IMG/VR virus record: IMGVR_UViG_3300017969_000147 | Location: 1 to 24,004 of that record | DNA: 24,004 nt | Strand: one strand, 5' to 3' | DNA from: a virus | Part shown: positions 11,601-18,700 of the stretch, piece after piece | How positions within the stretch are numbered: position 1 is the first letter of the stretch | Layout: every line of letters starts with the position of its first letter | Translations under genes and position numbers: made by a program | The notes under the pieces: model-generated | The model's input: only the letters and a program-made list of their open reading frames with translations | Database searches by the model: none | Told to the model about the DNA's origin: nothing

Positions 11601-14191
11601 AAATGGCGAATAAGAGCACTAAATCAATAATTGTAGTTGATGATGCCATACAACATCCTATAACGTTCTCCGGTGCATCTACTACATTATCAGGATCTAT
11701 TGGAACGACAACAAACACATTTACTCTGTCTGGAATATCATCGATTAATCCATCAGATATTCTAAAAGTTAATAATGAATATATGAGAGTGAACAATGTT
11801 GGATTGGGAACTTCGAGTGTTGGTCCAGTAACAGGAATAGGCACATTTAATGTTGTAGACGTTGATAGAGGATTTGTTGGGACTAGTGCAACAAATCATT
11901 CAAATGGAAATACAGTCGATATCTACAGAGGTTCATTTAATATTGTTGAAAATGTTATCCACTTTACTCAAGCACCAAGGGGTAATCCTCAAATAGATAA
12001 AACTAAATCTAATTTAGATTTTGAAACATCCGATTTTAATGGTAGAGTATTTTTAAGATCTGATTACGCAACTAATAAAATATATGATGACATATCCAAT
12101 GAATTTAATGGAATTGGTAGGACATTTACTTTAACAACATCAGGACTAAACACATCTGGAATTGGAACAGGTGGTGGAAACGGAATTGTTCTCATAAATG
12201 GAATATTCCAACAACCATCAACAGACAACAATCCAAATGGCAACTTTAATATTTTTGAGAATACATCTCCATCACCAGGAATAACCACGATTGTTTTCTC
12301 TGGTATAACTAGCGCAAATTCTGATCCAGCAATTTATATTACATCTGATGTTGATGTAAATCAAAATCAAACTCCAAGGGGAGGAATTATTGTTTCTTAT
12401 GGATCTACCCCTGGACTTGGTTTTGCACCTCTTGTGGGAGCATCTGTGACTGCCATAGTTGGCGCAGGAGGAACTATTGCTGGTATTACTACAGACCTTA
12501 TTGGAGGAACATTTGGATCTGGATATTATGGATTGGTAAGTGTTGCTATTACAGAAACAGGACATTCTGGAGCAGCTGCAACAATTACTGCAGTTGTCGG
12601 TGCTGGCGGAACTCTAACCTTTTCTATTGATGGAGAAGGAAGCAATTACAATAATCCATCTATATTAGTTTCATCTCCATCATATGAAAATCTTTCAGTT
12701 GTTGGTGTTTCTAGAATTGGAATTGGAACAACAACTACTACTGGAATAGGACTTTCAATGAGTCTTTCCGTTGGACCTGTTGGAGAAACGGGAGCAGGAG
12801 CAACTTATTTTGGTGTCACTGAGTTTGAATTTTCTAAGATTGGTTATGGTTTTAGAAAAGGTGATGTATTCAAACCAGTAGGACTTGTCACCGATGGAAG
12901 TCTATCAAGTCCACTTCAAGATTTTGAAATAACGGTTCTTGAAACTTATTCAGATACCTTTGCTGCTTGGGAATTTGGAGAATTAGATTTTATTGATTCT
13001 ATAAAAGAATATCAAGATGGATCTAGAGTTACTTTCCCACTCAACTATAATGGAGAACTACGTAGTTTTGAACTTCCTGAGGACGGAGATGTTGATCTTG
13101 CAAGTTGTCTTTTAATTTTTATAAATGGAATTCTTCAGGTTCCAGGAACATCATATATTTTTGGTGGAGGAACTTCTTTCCAATTTACAAACCCCCCTAA
13201 AGAAGATGATAACATATCAATATATTTCTATAAAGGATCTGGAAATGATGTAAGATCTGGAAACACAAATACAACAATTCAAGTTGGTGATACTCTTACA
13301 TCTCTTGCTGGGGAAATTGGTATTGATCAACAGGGTAGAGTTGTAACTAACATATCATCTTCAGACGTGGTTGAAACTAATCCATATAGCGGAGTTGGGA
13401 TAAACGAGTTAGATTGGAAACCAGTTAAGTGGACGAAACAAAAATCCGATAAAAAAATAAATGGAGAAAATGTTTCAAAAGAAAGAGATTCTTTAAAATC
13501 ACTTGTTTTCCCCACAGCAAATATTATATCTGATGTTGATACCAGTGCAAATATGATATTTGTTGATAGTATTGATTTATTCAGATATGAAGATCCAGAC
13601 CTATCATCTTTTAATGCATTGGTCGTAGATAATGTTTCTGTTGGAATTGGAACAACAGACCCTGTAGAGTATGTTGAACTTATTAGTAATTTTACAAATA
13701 TTATAGGAAATTCTGGAGATGTTATAGGGATTGCTTCTACTGGTAGCTCTCCTCTGGGAATTGAATTTGAATTGGATGATGTGTCGGATATAAGCACAGG
13801 ATATCCAATTTATATTACAGACACAAAAGTTGGAAGTGGAGTTACATCCATTCTTTCATCCAGCGATTCTGATGTTGTAGCAATTGGTTCTACATACCTA
13901 GACAACATTTATCATGTTCAACAGGTTTCTGTAACTCCCGGTTCTTCCCCTGCTGGTATTGTTACTTGCTATGTTGATTCCAATTCAAATTTAGTTGGAA
14001 TTGATACTACAGGAAAGGTTGGAAAATTCTCTTGGGGGAGATTGTCAAATACTGTCGATTTGGAAAGATTAAATCCAATATCTATTGGAGTAACTGGAAG
14101 GGTGGTTTCTGGATTGTCAACATACCCAGTTATTATGAGAAGGGGTGGAGACACCACATTGAGACAAACAGGTTCAATTTACAGAATCTAA
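2624..14191 (+). CDS. 7: giant baseplate wedge protein, gp7-type core with a long modular extension
   Basis: The product is 3,855 residues, against 1,032 for T4 gp7. It is assigned to gp7 because it follows gp6, precedes gp8, and its first ~310 residues match the C-terminal core of T4 gp7 by memory. LPSFILDENPNASEFLKQYY (about 19-38) parallels the T4 segment SYLLQDSNFEAFCEAYIQYL. SFYQTKGTNESFRILFNALYNE (about 199-220) parallels SYDFYSTKGIEASYKFLFKVLYNE. NLVGQTI near 257 parallels DLVGQTI. T4 gp7 tethers gp6, gp8 and gp10 in each wedge. The T4 N-terminal beta domains are absent. Instead, residues ~310-3855 are a chain of beta-type modules: HGF/GD repeats, GGxGY repeats, FPxxG/IDxE repeats, a YHYH domain (~1235-1345), a DNDYYQ...HTSG segment (2359-2391), three tandem modules (~2490-2840) and two INGxxQ modules (near 3191 and 3500). 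The C-terminus ends TTLRQTGSIYRI. No signal peptide or membrane segment is seen. The assignment to gp7 is strong; the role of the extension is unknown. Confidence 0.85.
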   Translation: MIQTGFESRVKVQQIVESQLPSFILDENPNASEFLKQYYISQEYQGGPIDIAENLDQYLKLDNLTPEVIVGETTLSANISSTENTIQVESTKGFPPHYGLFQIDDEIITYTDITANSFTGCIRGFSGITGYHQDLNQEELIFTETKSESHTSGSKVKNLSSLFLKEFYNKLKFTIAHELQDTNFTSSLDVGTFLKELKSFYQTKGTNESFRILFNALYNETPSVVNLEQFLLKPSHSEYLNREVVIAEGISGITTSNLVGQTIKKVTDETTSASISSIEPFTRNGKTYFKLTLFVGYNDFSAVEGNFVITPSTKTTLSSPSESSIITVDSTIGFPQSGTLYSGNNTIEYTSKSINQFFGCSGITEAISKNEIIRNNDIYYGYENGDTTKRVELRFVGVLSDLVKSNSIKASEGDLIKVKNLGNLIKNPATKNYTEIFANSWIYNTASSYEVVSTDSNYTLGSEIDRSSLKVGDRVELVDRGTRAIQSDSGNPYIQSINSSNNVSIDGSFSDTQSSIKYDLRRIINTANSSGVSIENGNNTLTSDIQNLYTDSNDYAYIASNSLPSGSISGSNNYRYNITKSTYKFTINSLSSLQDKDSLGDYTTISSATNIPFITGDKIYYSPLTSPLVGLEEGIYYVEVISPKSIRLYTSRSFIGGTNYLSFSVPNSGISAHTFILYSHRTNQIGAQKLFKKFPLKSNIKSPGKKTEPGTTGMLINGVEISNYKSEDKIYYGPLESISVFGGGEDFDVINLPNIELSSDNGSGALVQPVISGSFKEIYVDSQNYDIDKILSIDISGGNGTGAVIKPILTRRFREVSFDGRLTTNSGGISTSNNRIIFLSDHNFQDGEEIIYNSNGNLELVVGSGSSTLINNSSYFVKVQNNITISIFESVSDYAAGINTVGFSTGTSGTHKFRTANSKNVVSDIEIINGGSGYTNRKLVVSPSKVSTTNHTINFDDHGFKSGELVEYSFQTSTISGLSTSNQYYILKIDDDSFRLCDAGIGGTITSNYNRENFVKFSTSGNGYQYFKYPDISVTIKYNPVGFSTNTQVYQNLLVTPVVRGSIDQLYLYNKGTGYGSTVLNYENSPTVQIKNGKYANISPNILNGSINSVTIQYGGIEYYSVPDLVVIDPTNKGSGAKLRPIISNGAITEVKVINAGIGYSTSSYINVVSSGKGASLKSNIRSLTVNANLKLGDENSGSEILVESDNKLKYTVSGYFNSLRDSFGESASNSVNPKISGIIGWAYDGNPIYGPFGYSDPEDKTTITRLTSGYSKDITKVLDRPSGFAEGFFIEDYQYTNSGSLDQKNGRFEKTPEFPNGVYAYHATVESSGTPTFPYFIGNEYHSETLSENQSLNQEFDFKSSTLLRNTFPYKVSDIGSSYDYFIEIDDIKKQEVTVESVSFGSVDNFSVINAGDNYKVGDSLNFDRSISGGGVDAIVSSLKGKSITKLETSSLTYPQALFTWNDVNSVKVNILPNHSLKTGDYISISGFASTLSNLNGIHKVAISPESTSLISSITSAASIGTTEIYVSYIPESVSAGSSIGIGTETLMVLNTFKQKGILRVERGLTNVSHNQNTTVSFNSDSFTIPKEVEYFESKLNDKVYFNPQESVGIGTIVGLSTSVSFDFGGSNITRSIPTKSIYIENHPFKNNQQISYASNGTNIFISTDGISVSSLPSTLYVVNKGKDLVGLKTELSSSELFFHSNGDDNDKYLFESIYPQITGTVSRIKTTVSVSTAHGLLENDVISLNVQPSLSVGIGTSTSVKITRDSNSSNILVNPIGFNSTGINTSSDTLTLTNHNLNTGDKVNYSADIVASGLSAGSFYVYKVDDDQIKLCETKKDSLLNPPTVVSIAGTGGSSQTIAKINPRIVSIRNNDLVFDLSDSSLSGYNFKIYTDNQFKNEFVSTGSTGSFNYSLVGTALTISYDSSLPEKLFYTLEKSGSISTTDIDVQNYSEILLTDSDYNNTYSVVGVGTTTFDIVLYQNPERLSYTSTECDSVVYTTTSTTASGPIDGFKIISSGGGYKKLPTLSSITSANGKGANVVAKSNTIGVIKSIKTNNDEFEYPSDPTLQPKANISSLVVVKDANELESVSVVSGGNGFISTPDIVIVDSDSGKKINSGVLEAELSGSSIQFVNIISPPKGLPDTEVKIRTVNNNNGFTIHKVQSDSTGIFTCFITKPVSGVPYFATNDKVFIEGIQKFSTTGSGFNCEDYSYDFFTVAGVTISSPYDEIKIDISGITTNPGIAKTIQDGSGVLILEDDYPTFTITQKKSTFEKNEILTLENNNIDLNVLNFDGYFLEVNGTYELSVGQVVIGSESGSSATIHSIDKNDTNYSINYSVLKNFGWNDDFGKLNSDFQVIPDNDYYQNLSYTVKSSKKYSTLESSVFNVLHTSGMKNFADTEIKKTVNISGIGSTDSSVYLYNVLGDERVDSIYNFDFVKDYNVISGTSKFLAFKNQKLADFFESKENNVLSIDDISSQFSYFEDSPTEFLNISKLDNTNSYDSYLISVSNLDNTKVQFAEIVILSDKVDNYILRKGNVSNQTINPGSFDLVVDEFNDSYFRFVPEDPYDTDYDLKIHKVIFEDSIVGIGTTSVGFIDIIGKNETATSGITTTLVGVNTNNFGSLYANVQVIDNTTNDMNFVELYLTHDGENTYISEYYFDSEIQTGGYSGNFMGSFTSDISNDILSLSYTNNTQNTNTLRAKVVGFGTTSTPGVGGSYRFKLERQPDGSERTIIYQSNNVVGVGVTTVLSIDKNKFNAVKSLVEVGIGTIKSVHQVYMIQDTSDVHITQSALLSVSGITTFDTAMGIGTFGGNNSGSTLDLTFTPDSDYSASTITVSALSELFYTDLDISNVPPALEYGKIREDIDLKFYNAINGDRINKTNFALTHNGTPIFVKVFDPQNTNALISTTGTFNINNHFFKNGEELIYTPKSSIIGIATTAMTYTNSTSGVTDTLPSTVFAVVTDFNRESFQISTTRSGAAVTFTDLGGGNIHQFEMANKSTKSIIVVDDAIQHPITFSGASTTLSGSIGTTTNTFTLSGISSINPSDILKVNNEYMRVNNVGLGTSSVGPVTGIGTFNVVDVDRGFVGTSATNHSNGNTVDIYRGSFNIVENVIHFTQAPRGNPQIDKTKSNLDFETSDFNGRVFLRSDYATNKIYDDISNEFNGIGRTFTLTTSGLNTSGIGTGGGNGIVLINGIFQQPSTDNNPNGNFNIFENTSPSPGITTIVFSGITSANSDPAIYITSDVDVNQNQTPRGGIIVSYGSTPGLGFAPLVGASVTAIVGAGGTIAGITTDLIGGTFGSGYYGLVSVAITETGHSGAAATITAVVGAGGTLTFSIDGEGSNYNNPSILVSSPSYENLSVVGVSRIGIGTTTTTGIGLSMSLSVGPVGETGAGATYFGVTEFEFSKIGYGFRKGDVFKPVGLVTDGSLSSPLQDFEITVLETYSDTFAAWEFGELDFIDSIKEYQDGSRVTFPLNYNGELRSFELPEDGDVDLASCLLIFINGILQVPGTSYIFGGGTSFQFTNPPKEDDNISIYFYKGSGNDVRSGNTNTTIQVGDTLTSLAGEIGIDQQGRVVTNISSSDVVETNPYSGVGINELDWKPVKWTKQKSDKKINGENVSKERDSLKSLVFPTANIISDVDTSANMIFVDSIDLFRYEDPDLSSFNALVVDNVSVGIGTTDPVEYVELISNFTNIIGNSGDVIGIASTGSSPLGIEFELDDVSDISTGYPIYITDTKVGSGVTSILSSSDSDVVAIGSTYLDNIYHVQQVSVTPGSSPAGIVTCYVDSNSNLVGIDTTGKVGKFSWGRLSNTVDLERLNPISIGVTGRVVSGLSTYPVIMRRGGDTTLRQTGSIYRI
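2838..3050 (+). repeat. module B copy 1 (FPxxG...IDxE) inserted in the gp7 core
   Basis: This segment encodes TTLSANISSTENTIQV, then STKGFPPHYGLFQID, then DEIITYT and a glycine/aromatic tail. It lies between the two parts of the protein that match T4 gp7, so it is an insertion in the conserved core. Further copies of the pattern TTLS...IxVxxxxGF...IxxExIxY are at about 3563-3745, 7150-7380 and 11680-11935 in the same gene, and at about 21618-21870 in the DUF4815 gene. The repeat is at protein level; the DNA copies are diverged. Confidence 0.6.
4428..5710 (+). repeat. cluster of HGF/GD-type beta modules (A1-A3) in gp7
   Basis: Three ~80-residue modules share the pattern: beta strand, (D/N)HxF or equivalent, xxG(D/E)xxxY, then YYVxxIDxDxFRL or similar, and a glycine-rich end. 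Copies start near 4428 (ITGDKIYYS), 5110 (DHNFQDGEEIIYN) and 5459 (DHGFKSGELVEYS). More copies or partial copies are near 7030 (NHSLKTGDYISISGF), 7520 (NHPFKNNQQISY), 7810 (AHGLLENDVISL), 7975 (NHNLNTGDKVNYS) and 11332 (NHFFKNGEELIYT). The pattern resembles the small beta domain often labelled E1_FCCH-like in phage tail proteins; that name is from memory and not verified. Confidence 0.6.
5395..6170 (+). repeat. run of GGxGY-type beta repeats in gp7
   Basis: Short repeats of the form (hydrophobic)xx(I/V)xxGGxGYxxxPxxxI, followed by a GxGAxxxPxI strand, recur here: NGGSGYTNR near 5407, NKGTGYGST near 5832, QYGGIEYYSVPDLVVI near 5960 and NAGIGYSTS near 6085. Related copies are near 4841 (GGGEDFDVINLP), 6850 (NAGDNYKVGD), 8670 (SSGGGYKKLP) and 8898 (SGGNGFISTPDIVIV). 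The same repeat also occurs in gp8 and in the DUF4815 protein. Such repeats are common in large structural proteins of marine T4-like phages; the fold is inferred to be beta-rich. Confidence 0.65.
6320..6665 (+). other. YHYH domain embedded in gp7
   Basis: Residues ~1235-1345 of the gp7-type protein carry the hallmarks of the YHYH domain (Pfam family of unknown function). These are GWAYDGNPIYGPFGY (1241-1255), a GSLDQKNGRFEKTPEFPNG stretch (about 1300-1318), the signature Y-x-Y-H at 1320-1323, and PYFIGNEYH about 15 residues later. In the canonical motif the second position is His; here it is Ala (YAYH). The domain is flanked on both sides by ordinary beta repeats. It is known in secreted bacterial proteins and phage structural proteins without an established activity, so surface exposure on the particle is a guess. 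Confidence 0.75.
10095..11155 (+). repeat. three tandem ~90-residue beta modules in gp7
   Basis: Three consecutive segments align by eye, starting near 10095, 10470 and 10870. Each has a strand ending in YLISVSN, LYANVQV or KSLVEV. This is followed by an acidic/aromatic strand (QFAEIVILSD, NFVELYLTHDG, VHQVYMIQD), a central stretch including GSFDLVV, GSFTSDIS or GTFGGNNS, and a final strand (YFRFVPEDPYD, ILSLSYTNNT, TLDLTFTPDSD). They are diverged at DNA level, so the duplication is old. Similar modules occur in other marine T4-like phage fibre and baseplate proteins as far as I recall. Confidence 0.55.
12105..13245 (+). repeat. two INGxxQ modules near the gp7 C-terminus
   Basis: Two segments carry a strand with INGI(F/L)Q: VLINGIFQQP at residues ~3189-3198 and FINGILQVPGTSYIF at ~3499-3513. 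The second continues with a GGTSFQFTNPP hairpin and a strand ISIYFY. This layout recalls a domain of T4 gp10 containing VRFNGILQE and a following DIINITWF strand, remembered rather than searched. Between the two copies lies a glycine/alanine-rich stretch with VGAGGT twice (near 12460 and 12600). Confidence 0.5.
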
Positions 14192-14205
14192 TATTACACA
14201 CACTG

Positions 14206-14213
14206 TATAAATA
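14206..14213 (+). promoter_or_regulatory. T4-type late promoter upstream of gp8
   Basis: An exact TATAAATA octamer sits in the 39-base gap between the gp7 stop and the gp8 start, 17 bases before the gp8 ATG. It matches the T4 late consensus. The short leader has no convincing Shine-Dalgarno sequence. This promoter would allow gp8 and the genes after it to be made independently of the 11.5-kb gp7 gene. Confidence 0.8.
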
Positions 14214-14230
14214 TCTAAAAAACTATTAAT

Positions 14231-15751
14231 ATGTCTGCCGTAGTAACAGATCAATTTAGAATACTTAATGCGAGTAATTTTGTAGACTCTGTTTTGGATA
14301 CAAATAATTCATATTATGTTTTTCTAGGATTGTCAAATGCCAAAGATCCATCTGTTGGGTTTGGTAGAACTAGTACTTGGGACACCCAAAATGTTGGAAA
14401 TGGACCAAATCCAGTAGATAATTTACAATATATGACACATTATAGAGATACTTCTCTATTTGGAAAAAGAATTACTGGCGATAACGTTAGAAGAGTCATA
14501 AGAAAAGTACAATGGACTTCTAATACACAATATGATATGTACAGACATGATTATAGTAGTACAAACGAATCTCCAAATTCAAAGTCGGCAAGATTATATG
14601 ATTCAAACTATTATGTGATTAATAAAGATTTTAGAGTTTATATTTGTATTGATAATGGATCTTCTGGATCTTTGGTAAAGGGTAGTAGATCAAAAATTGA
14701 ACCAACATCAACTGACCTATTACCTTCCAAACCTAGTGGTGATGATTATTCTTGGAAATATCTGTTTACAGTATCTCCAAGTGATATTGTAAAATTTGAC
14801 TCAACAGAGTATATTGTTCTTCCTAATAATTGGTCAACATCTACAGATCCAGAAATATCTAGAGTTAGAGATGGGGCTACTACTTCCGGTCAAATAAAAA
14901 AAGTTTACATTGAGTCTGCTGGTACTAGTGGATATAGTGATGGAACTTACAATATTCTGGGTGATGGTACTGGTGCTACAGTTCAAATAACAACTAACGC
15001 AGGTAAAATTACAAAGGCAGACGTAGTAGATGGTGGAAGTGACTATACCTGGGGAGTAGTGGATTTGGGAGTTGGTAATGGTGCTAAGTTAATACCAATC
15101 ATCCCACCATCAAAAGGTCATGGATACGACATTTATACAGAGTTAGGTGCCGATAGAGTTTTAGTATATTCCAGATTTGATGATTCTACAAAAGATTTTC
15201 CGATTGATACAAAATTTGCACAAGTTGGATTAATTAAAAATCCACAATCTCAATCCTCTTCTGTAACATATACAGGATCAACATATTCATCATTATATGC
15301 AATAAAATTAACTGATTCTTATTCTGGAACTCCAGTGATTGGTGAAAAAATCACACAAGAGCAAGTGGGAGTGGGCATTGCAAAGGGTTATGTTGCCTCA
15401 TATGATTCATCAACAAAGGTTCTAAAATACTATAGAGATAGATCTTTATACTTTAACAACCAAAAAGATCAAATTGATTATACAGGAGTTTCTATTGGAT
15501 CTACTGTTACGAATTTCAATTCCACTAGCACCATCACATTTTCATCACCATCAGGTCAAACAGCAACAGTCTCTGATGGATTCAGTGGAAGTAGTTTTAA
15601 CGGGGTTGATCTTGGTGTTACTTTCACATCTGGTCTTGCAAGTCCAGAGATAAATAAAAAGACAGGGGATATTATTTACATTGATAACAAGCCTGAAGTA
15701 CAAAGAAACATTAGGCAAAAAGAAGACATTAAAATCATTCTGGAATTCTAA
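14231..15751 (+). CDS. 8: baseplate wedge subunit gp8, enlarged by two insertions
   Basis: The product is 506 residues against 334 for T4 gp8, which sits as a dimer in each wedge and contacts gp6, gp7 and gp10. Matches to T4 gp8 recalled from memory are the N-terminal VTDQFRILNASNF with YYVFLGLSN, the segment SGDDYSWKYLFTVSP, EYIVLPNNW (residues 193-201; T4 EYIVVPWPEEL), QVGLIKNP (about 330; T4 QISIITNP) and the C-terminus GDIIYIDNKPEVQRN...IILEF (T4 GEMIYMENRPPI...ILFTF). The extra length lies in two blocks: a GGxGY-type module at residues ~225-292 and a serine/threonine-rich block at ~335-475. The first block uses the same repeat type as the neighbouring gp7. The gene is preceded by a late promoter and followed six bases later by the DUF4815 gene. 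Confidence 0.92.
   Translation: MSAVVTDQFRILNASNFVDSVLDTNNSYYVFLGLSNAKDPSVGFGRTSTWDTQNVGNGPNPVDNLQYMTHYRDTSLFGKRITGDNVRRVIRKVQWTSNTQYDMYRHDYSSTNESPNSKSARLYDSNYYVINKDFRVYICIDNGSSGSLVKGSRSKIEPTSTDLLPSKPSGDDYSWKYLFTVSPSDIVKFDSTEYIVLPNNWSTSTDPEISRVRDGATTSGQIKKVYIESAGTSGYSDGTYNILGDGTGATVQITTNAGKITKADVVDGGSDYTWGVVDLGVGNGAKLIPIIPPSKGHGYDIYTELGADRVLVYSRFDDSTKDFPIDTKFAQVGLIKNPQSQSSSVTYTGSTYSSLYAIKLTDSYSGTPVIGEKITQEQVGVGIAKGYVASYDSSTKVLKYYRDRSLYFNNQKDQIDYTGVSIGSTVTNFNSTSTITFSSPSGQTATVSDGFSGSSFNGVDLGVTFTSGLASPEINKKTGDIIYIDNKPEVQRNIRQKEDIKIILEF
14903..15106 (+). repeat. GGxGY-type module inserted in gp8
   Basis: This part of gp8 encodes VYIESAGTSGYSDGTYNI, a GDGTGATVQI strand, then VVDGGSDYTWGVVDL and GNGAKLIPIIPP. 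That is two consecutive copies of the same GGxGY plus GxGAxxxPI unit found many times in gp7. T4 gp8 has no equivalent here in my recollection. Confidence 0.6.
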
Positions 15752-15757
15752 AAAAAG

Positions 15758-18700
15758 ATGGCACAAAAAACAGACTTAAACGTTAATCCATATTTTGACG
15801 ATTTTGACTCAAATAAAAATTTTTATAAGGTCTTATTTAAGCCAGGATATCCAGTCCAAGCGAGGGAATTAACAACCCTCCAATCTATTTTACAAAATCA
15901 AGTTGAGTCTTTTGGTAGTTATATTTTTAAAGATGGAACCGTAGTAAGTCCTGGAAATATAACCTACGATAATCAGTATTATGCCGTAAAGTTAAACTCC
16001 ACGAATTTTGGTGTAGACGTTTCTTTATACATCAATAACTTTATTGGCAAAAAGATAACAGGACAATCTTCTGGGTCTACAGCAACTGTTCAATTTGTAT
16101 CTCTTCCAGATGGGGGTCAAGTTGAAGATTTGACAATTTATGTAAAATATGTAGATTCAAATAATAACTTTGTTTTCGAACAGTTTGAGGATGGAGAATC
16201 TCTATTTGCTAGTGAAAATGTAACTTATGGAAATACTGTAATTAATTCAGGAACTCCATTCGCATCTCTTATTGACTTAAATGCAACTTCAATAGGTTCT
16301 GCAGCATCTATTGGAGAAGGAACATACTTTATCAGAGGGTTTTTTGCAAATGTTTCCAAGCAAACTATTATTTTAGACAATTATACAAATACTCCTTCAT
16401 ATAGAGTTGGTCTAAAAATTCAAGAACTGACTGTAAATGCAAAAGATGATAATTCTTTATATGATAATGCTAAAGGATTTTCAAATTTTTCCGCACCTGG
16501 AGCAGATAGATTACAAATAAATTTAACTTTAACTAAAAAATTATTAACAGACACCAATGACACTGATTTTGTAGAATTGTTTAGAGTATCTGACGGTAAG
16601 ATCAAAAAGATTACAACTAAAACAGAACTTGCAAGACTTGGAGATTATTTTGCGGAAAGAACATATGAAGAATCTGGACATTATGCATTAGAAAACTTCA
16701 ATATATCCGTCCACAATTCTTTAAATGATAAACTTGGAAATGATGGATTGTTTTTTGACGATCAATTTACGGATCAGCAAAGAACACCATCAGATGATTT
16801 GATGTGTGTTAAATTGTCTTCTGGTGAGGCATATGTTGGTGGATATAATGTAGAAAAACCAGTCGGGACAATTTTAGATGTAGAAAAACCAAGAGATACC
16901 GAATCTATTTCATCCGCGATCATTCCTTTTGAGATGGGGAACCTTCTTAGAGTCAATAATGTAAGTGGAGCACCAAAGCAGAAGGAATCTATTGATCTTT
17001 ATGATAAATTTGTTGGTGGTGGTGGAACAAAGATTGGTGATGCCAGAGTTTATACATTTAACCTATCTAGTTCTGCATATCAAGATGGATCTACAAATTG
17101 GGATTTGTACCTTTATGATGTTCAGACTTACACTTCTCTCACCTTAAATACACCAGTAGCACCTCTGGGATTAATAACTTCATCTTACATTAAAGGTAAG
17201 AGTAGTGGTGCGAGCGGATATGCAGTTTCCTCTGGTTCTGGAAGCACTGTAAGTGTAAGACAAACTTCTGGAACATTTTCTGTTGGAGAACAATTAATTA
17301 TTAATGGTGTTGATGCTTCCGCAACAGTAGCATCCGTCATTTCATATGGAACAAGGGACATTAAGTCAGTTTCTCAAACTGGTGTTTCCAATTTTCCAGA
17401 TTTCACCGCAGATTCTCTTTTAGATTCTATCAATCTCCCTAATGGTGTTGTTGGAGGAACTATTAGTGGTGGAACACTTGTAAGTCCCGGAAAAATATTC
17501 ACAGGTATTAAAGTTGGTGATATTATTAGATATCAAACTGCTTCTGGTGATGAAACTTTTAATAGAGTTACGGCGAATAATACAACATCACTTTCTGTTG
17601 GAATTGGAGCAACCGTTTCTGGAGTATCTGATGGTGCTGTTGTTGATGGAACCTACTCACAAATTAAACTTGGCGTTCCAACACTGAGAAATCAAGATAA
17701 AGGATACCTCTATGCAGAACTTCCAGATTCCAATATCGAATCAGTAAATCTTTCAGGATCATCATTAGCAGTTTCGGAACAAATAACAAATTTAACTATT
17801 GCTTCCGGCACATTAACATTTGACTTAGATAATATTGCAGGAATATCAAGTGCTTTCTTTAAAGGATTTGATGAAGAAAGATATTCAGTTCACTATAGCG
17901 GTGGTGGAATAGGCACAGTAACATCAGATTCATTCAGTCTCAATAGTGCGACCAATACAGTTACTATTACTGGACTGCAAAATGGAAGTAATGTTGTAGT
18001 TAATTCCACTCTTTCAAAGAATGGTATTCAAAGTAAGATAAAGGAATATACAAGAAGTACTTCTCTTGATGTTGTTTATTCTAAGAATTTACAATCTGGA
18101 ACTGCAGGATCAAACTCAAATAACTCAATAGACGATGGGTTGACATACAATAAAAATTATGGATTAAGAGTTCAAGATGAGGAAATATCTTTAAATTATC
18201 CAGATGTTGTTAAAGTTTTAGCAATTTATGAATCAACCGGAACTAGTGCTCCAATTTTAGATAAGATACAATTTGCAGATACTTCCATTGTAACAAATGC
18301 TATTATTGGAGAGAATATTTTAAGCACAATAAACAATGCTATTGGTAGAGTAGTATCTAAGAGTTCTAATGTTATTGATATTGTTTATTTAAATCAGGAA
18401 AGATTTGTTTCTGGACATTCCGTAAAATTTGCAGAGAGTAATTCTTCCGCAAACATACAAACAGTAACTCCTGGCGCATATAAAGATTTGACGAATGAAT
18501 TTACCTTAGATAAAGGTCAAAAAGATCAATATTATGACTATTCAAGATTGGTTAGAAAACTAAACACATCTATTCCATCAAAACGTCTTAAAGTTATATT
18601 TGATCATTATACTATACCAGCATCAGATAATGGTGACGTTTATACTGTCCTTAGTTATGACAAGGATAGATATGCCGAAGATATTCCAGAAATAGGAACC

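Noticed and set aside
12272-12565. - strand open frame of 97 codons rich in Ser, Cys and Asn
   Set aside because: It lies wholly inside the gp7 coding region and its composition is that of the complement of Gly/Thr-rich codons; no ribosome site or family resemblance.
5405-13128. Intragenic near-matches to the late octamer (TATAAATG near 5405, 6850 and 13120)
   Set aside because: Each differs from the consensus at the last base and encodes the recurrent I-N-G or V-I-N peptide of the repeats, so it is explained by coding.
7240-13660. Recurring DNA string GGAATTGGAAC with short extensions in gp7
   Set aside because: It encodes the recurrent GIGT peptide common in these structural proteins; copies are too short and scattered to be called a DNA-level repeat element.
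13327-13797. - strand open frame of 156 codons
   Set aside because: It is antisense to well-conserved gp7 C-terminal sequence; long antisense frames are expected opposite such biased coding DNA.
14032-14229. + strand open frame of 65 codons overlapping the gp7 end and the gp8 leader
   Set aside because: It is out of frame with conserved gp7 C-terminal sequence and runs through the late promoter; no family resemblance.
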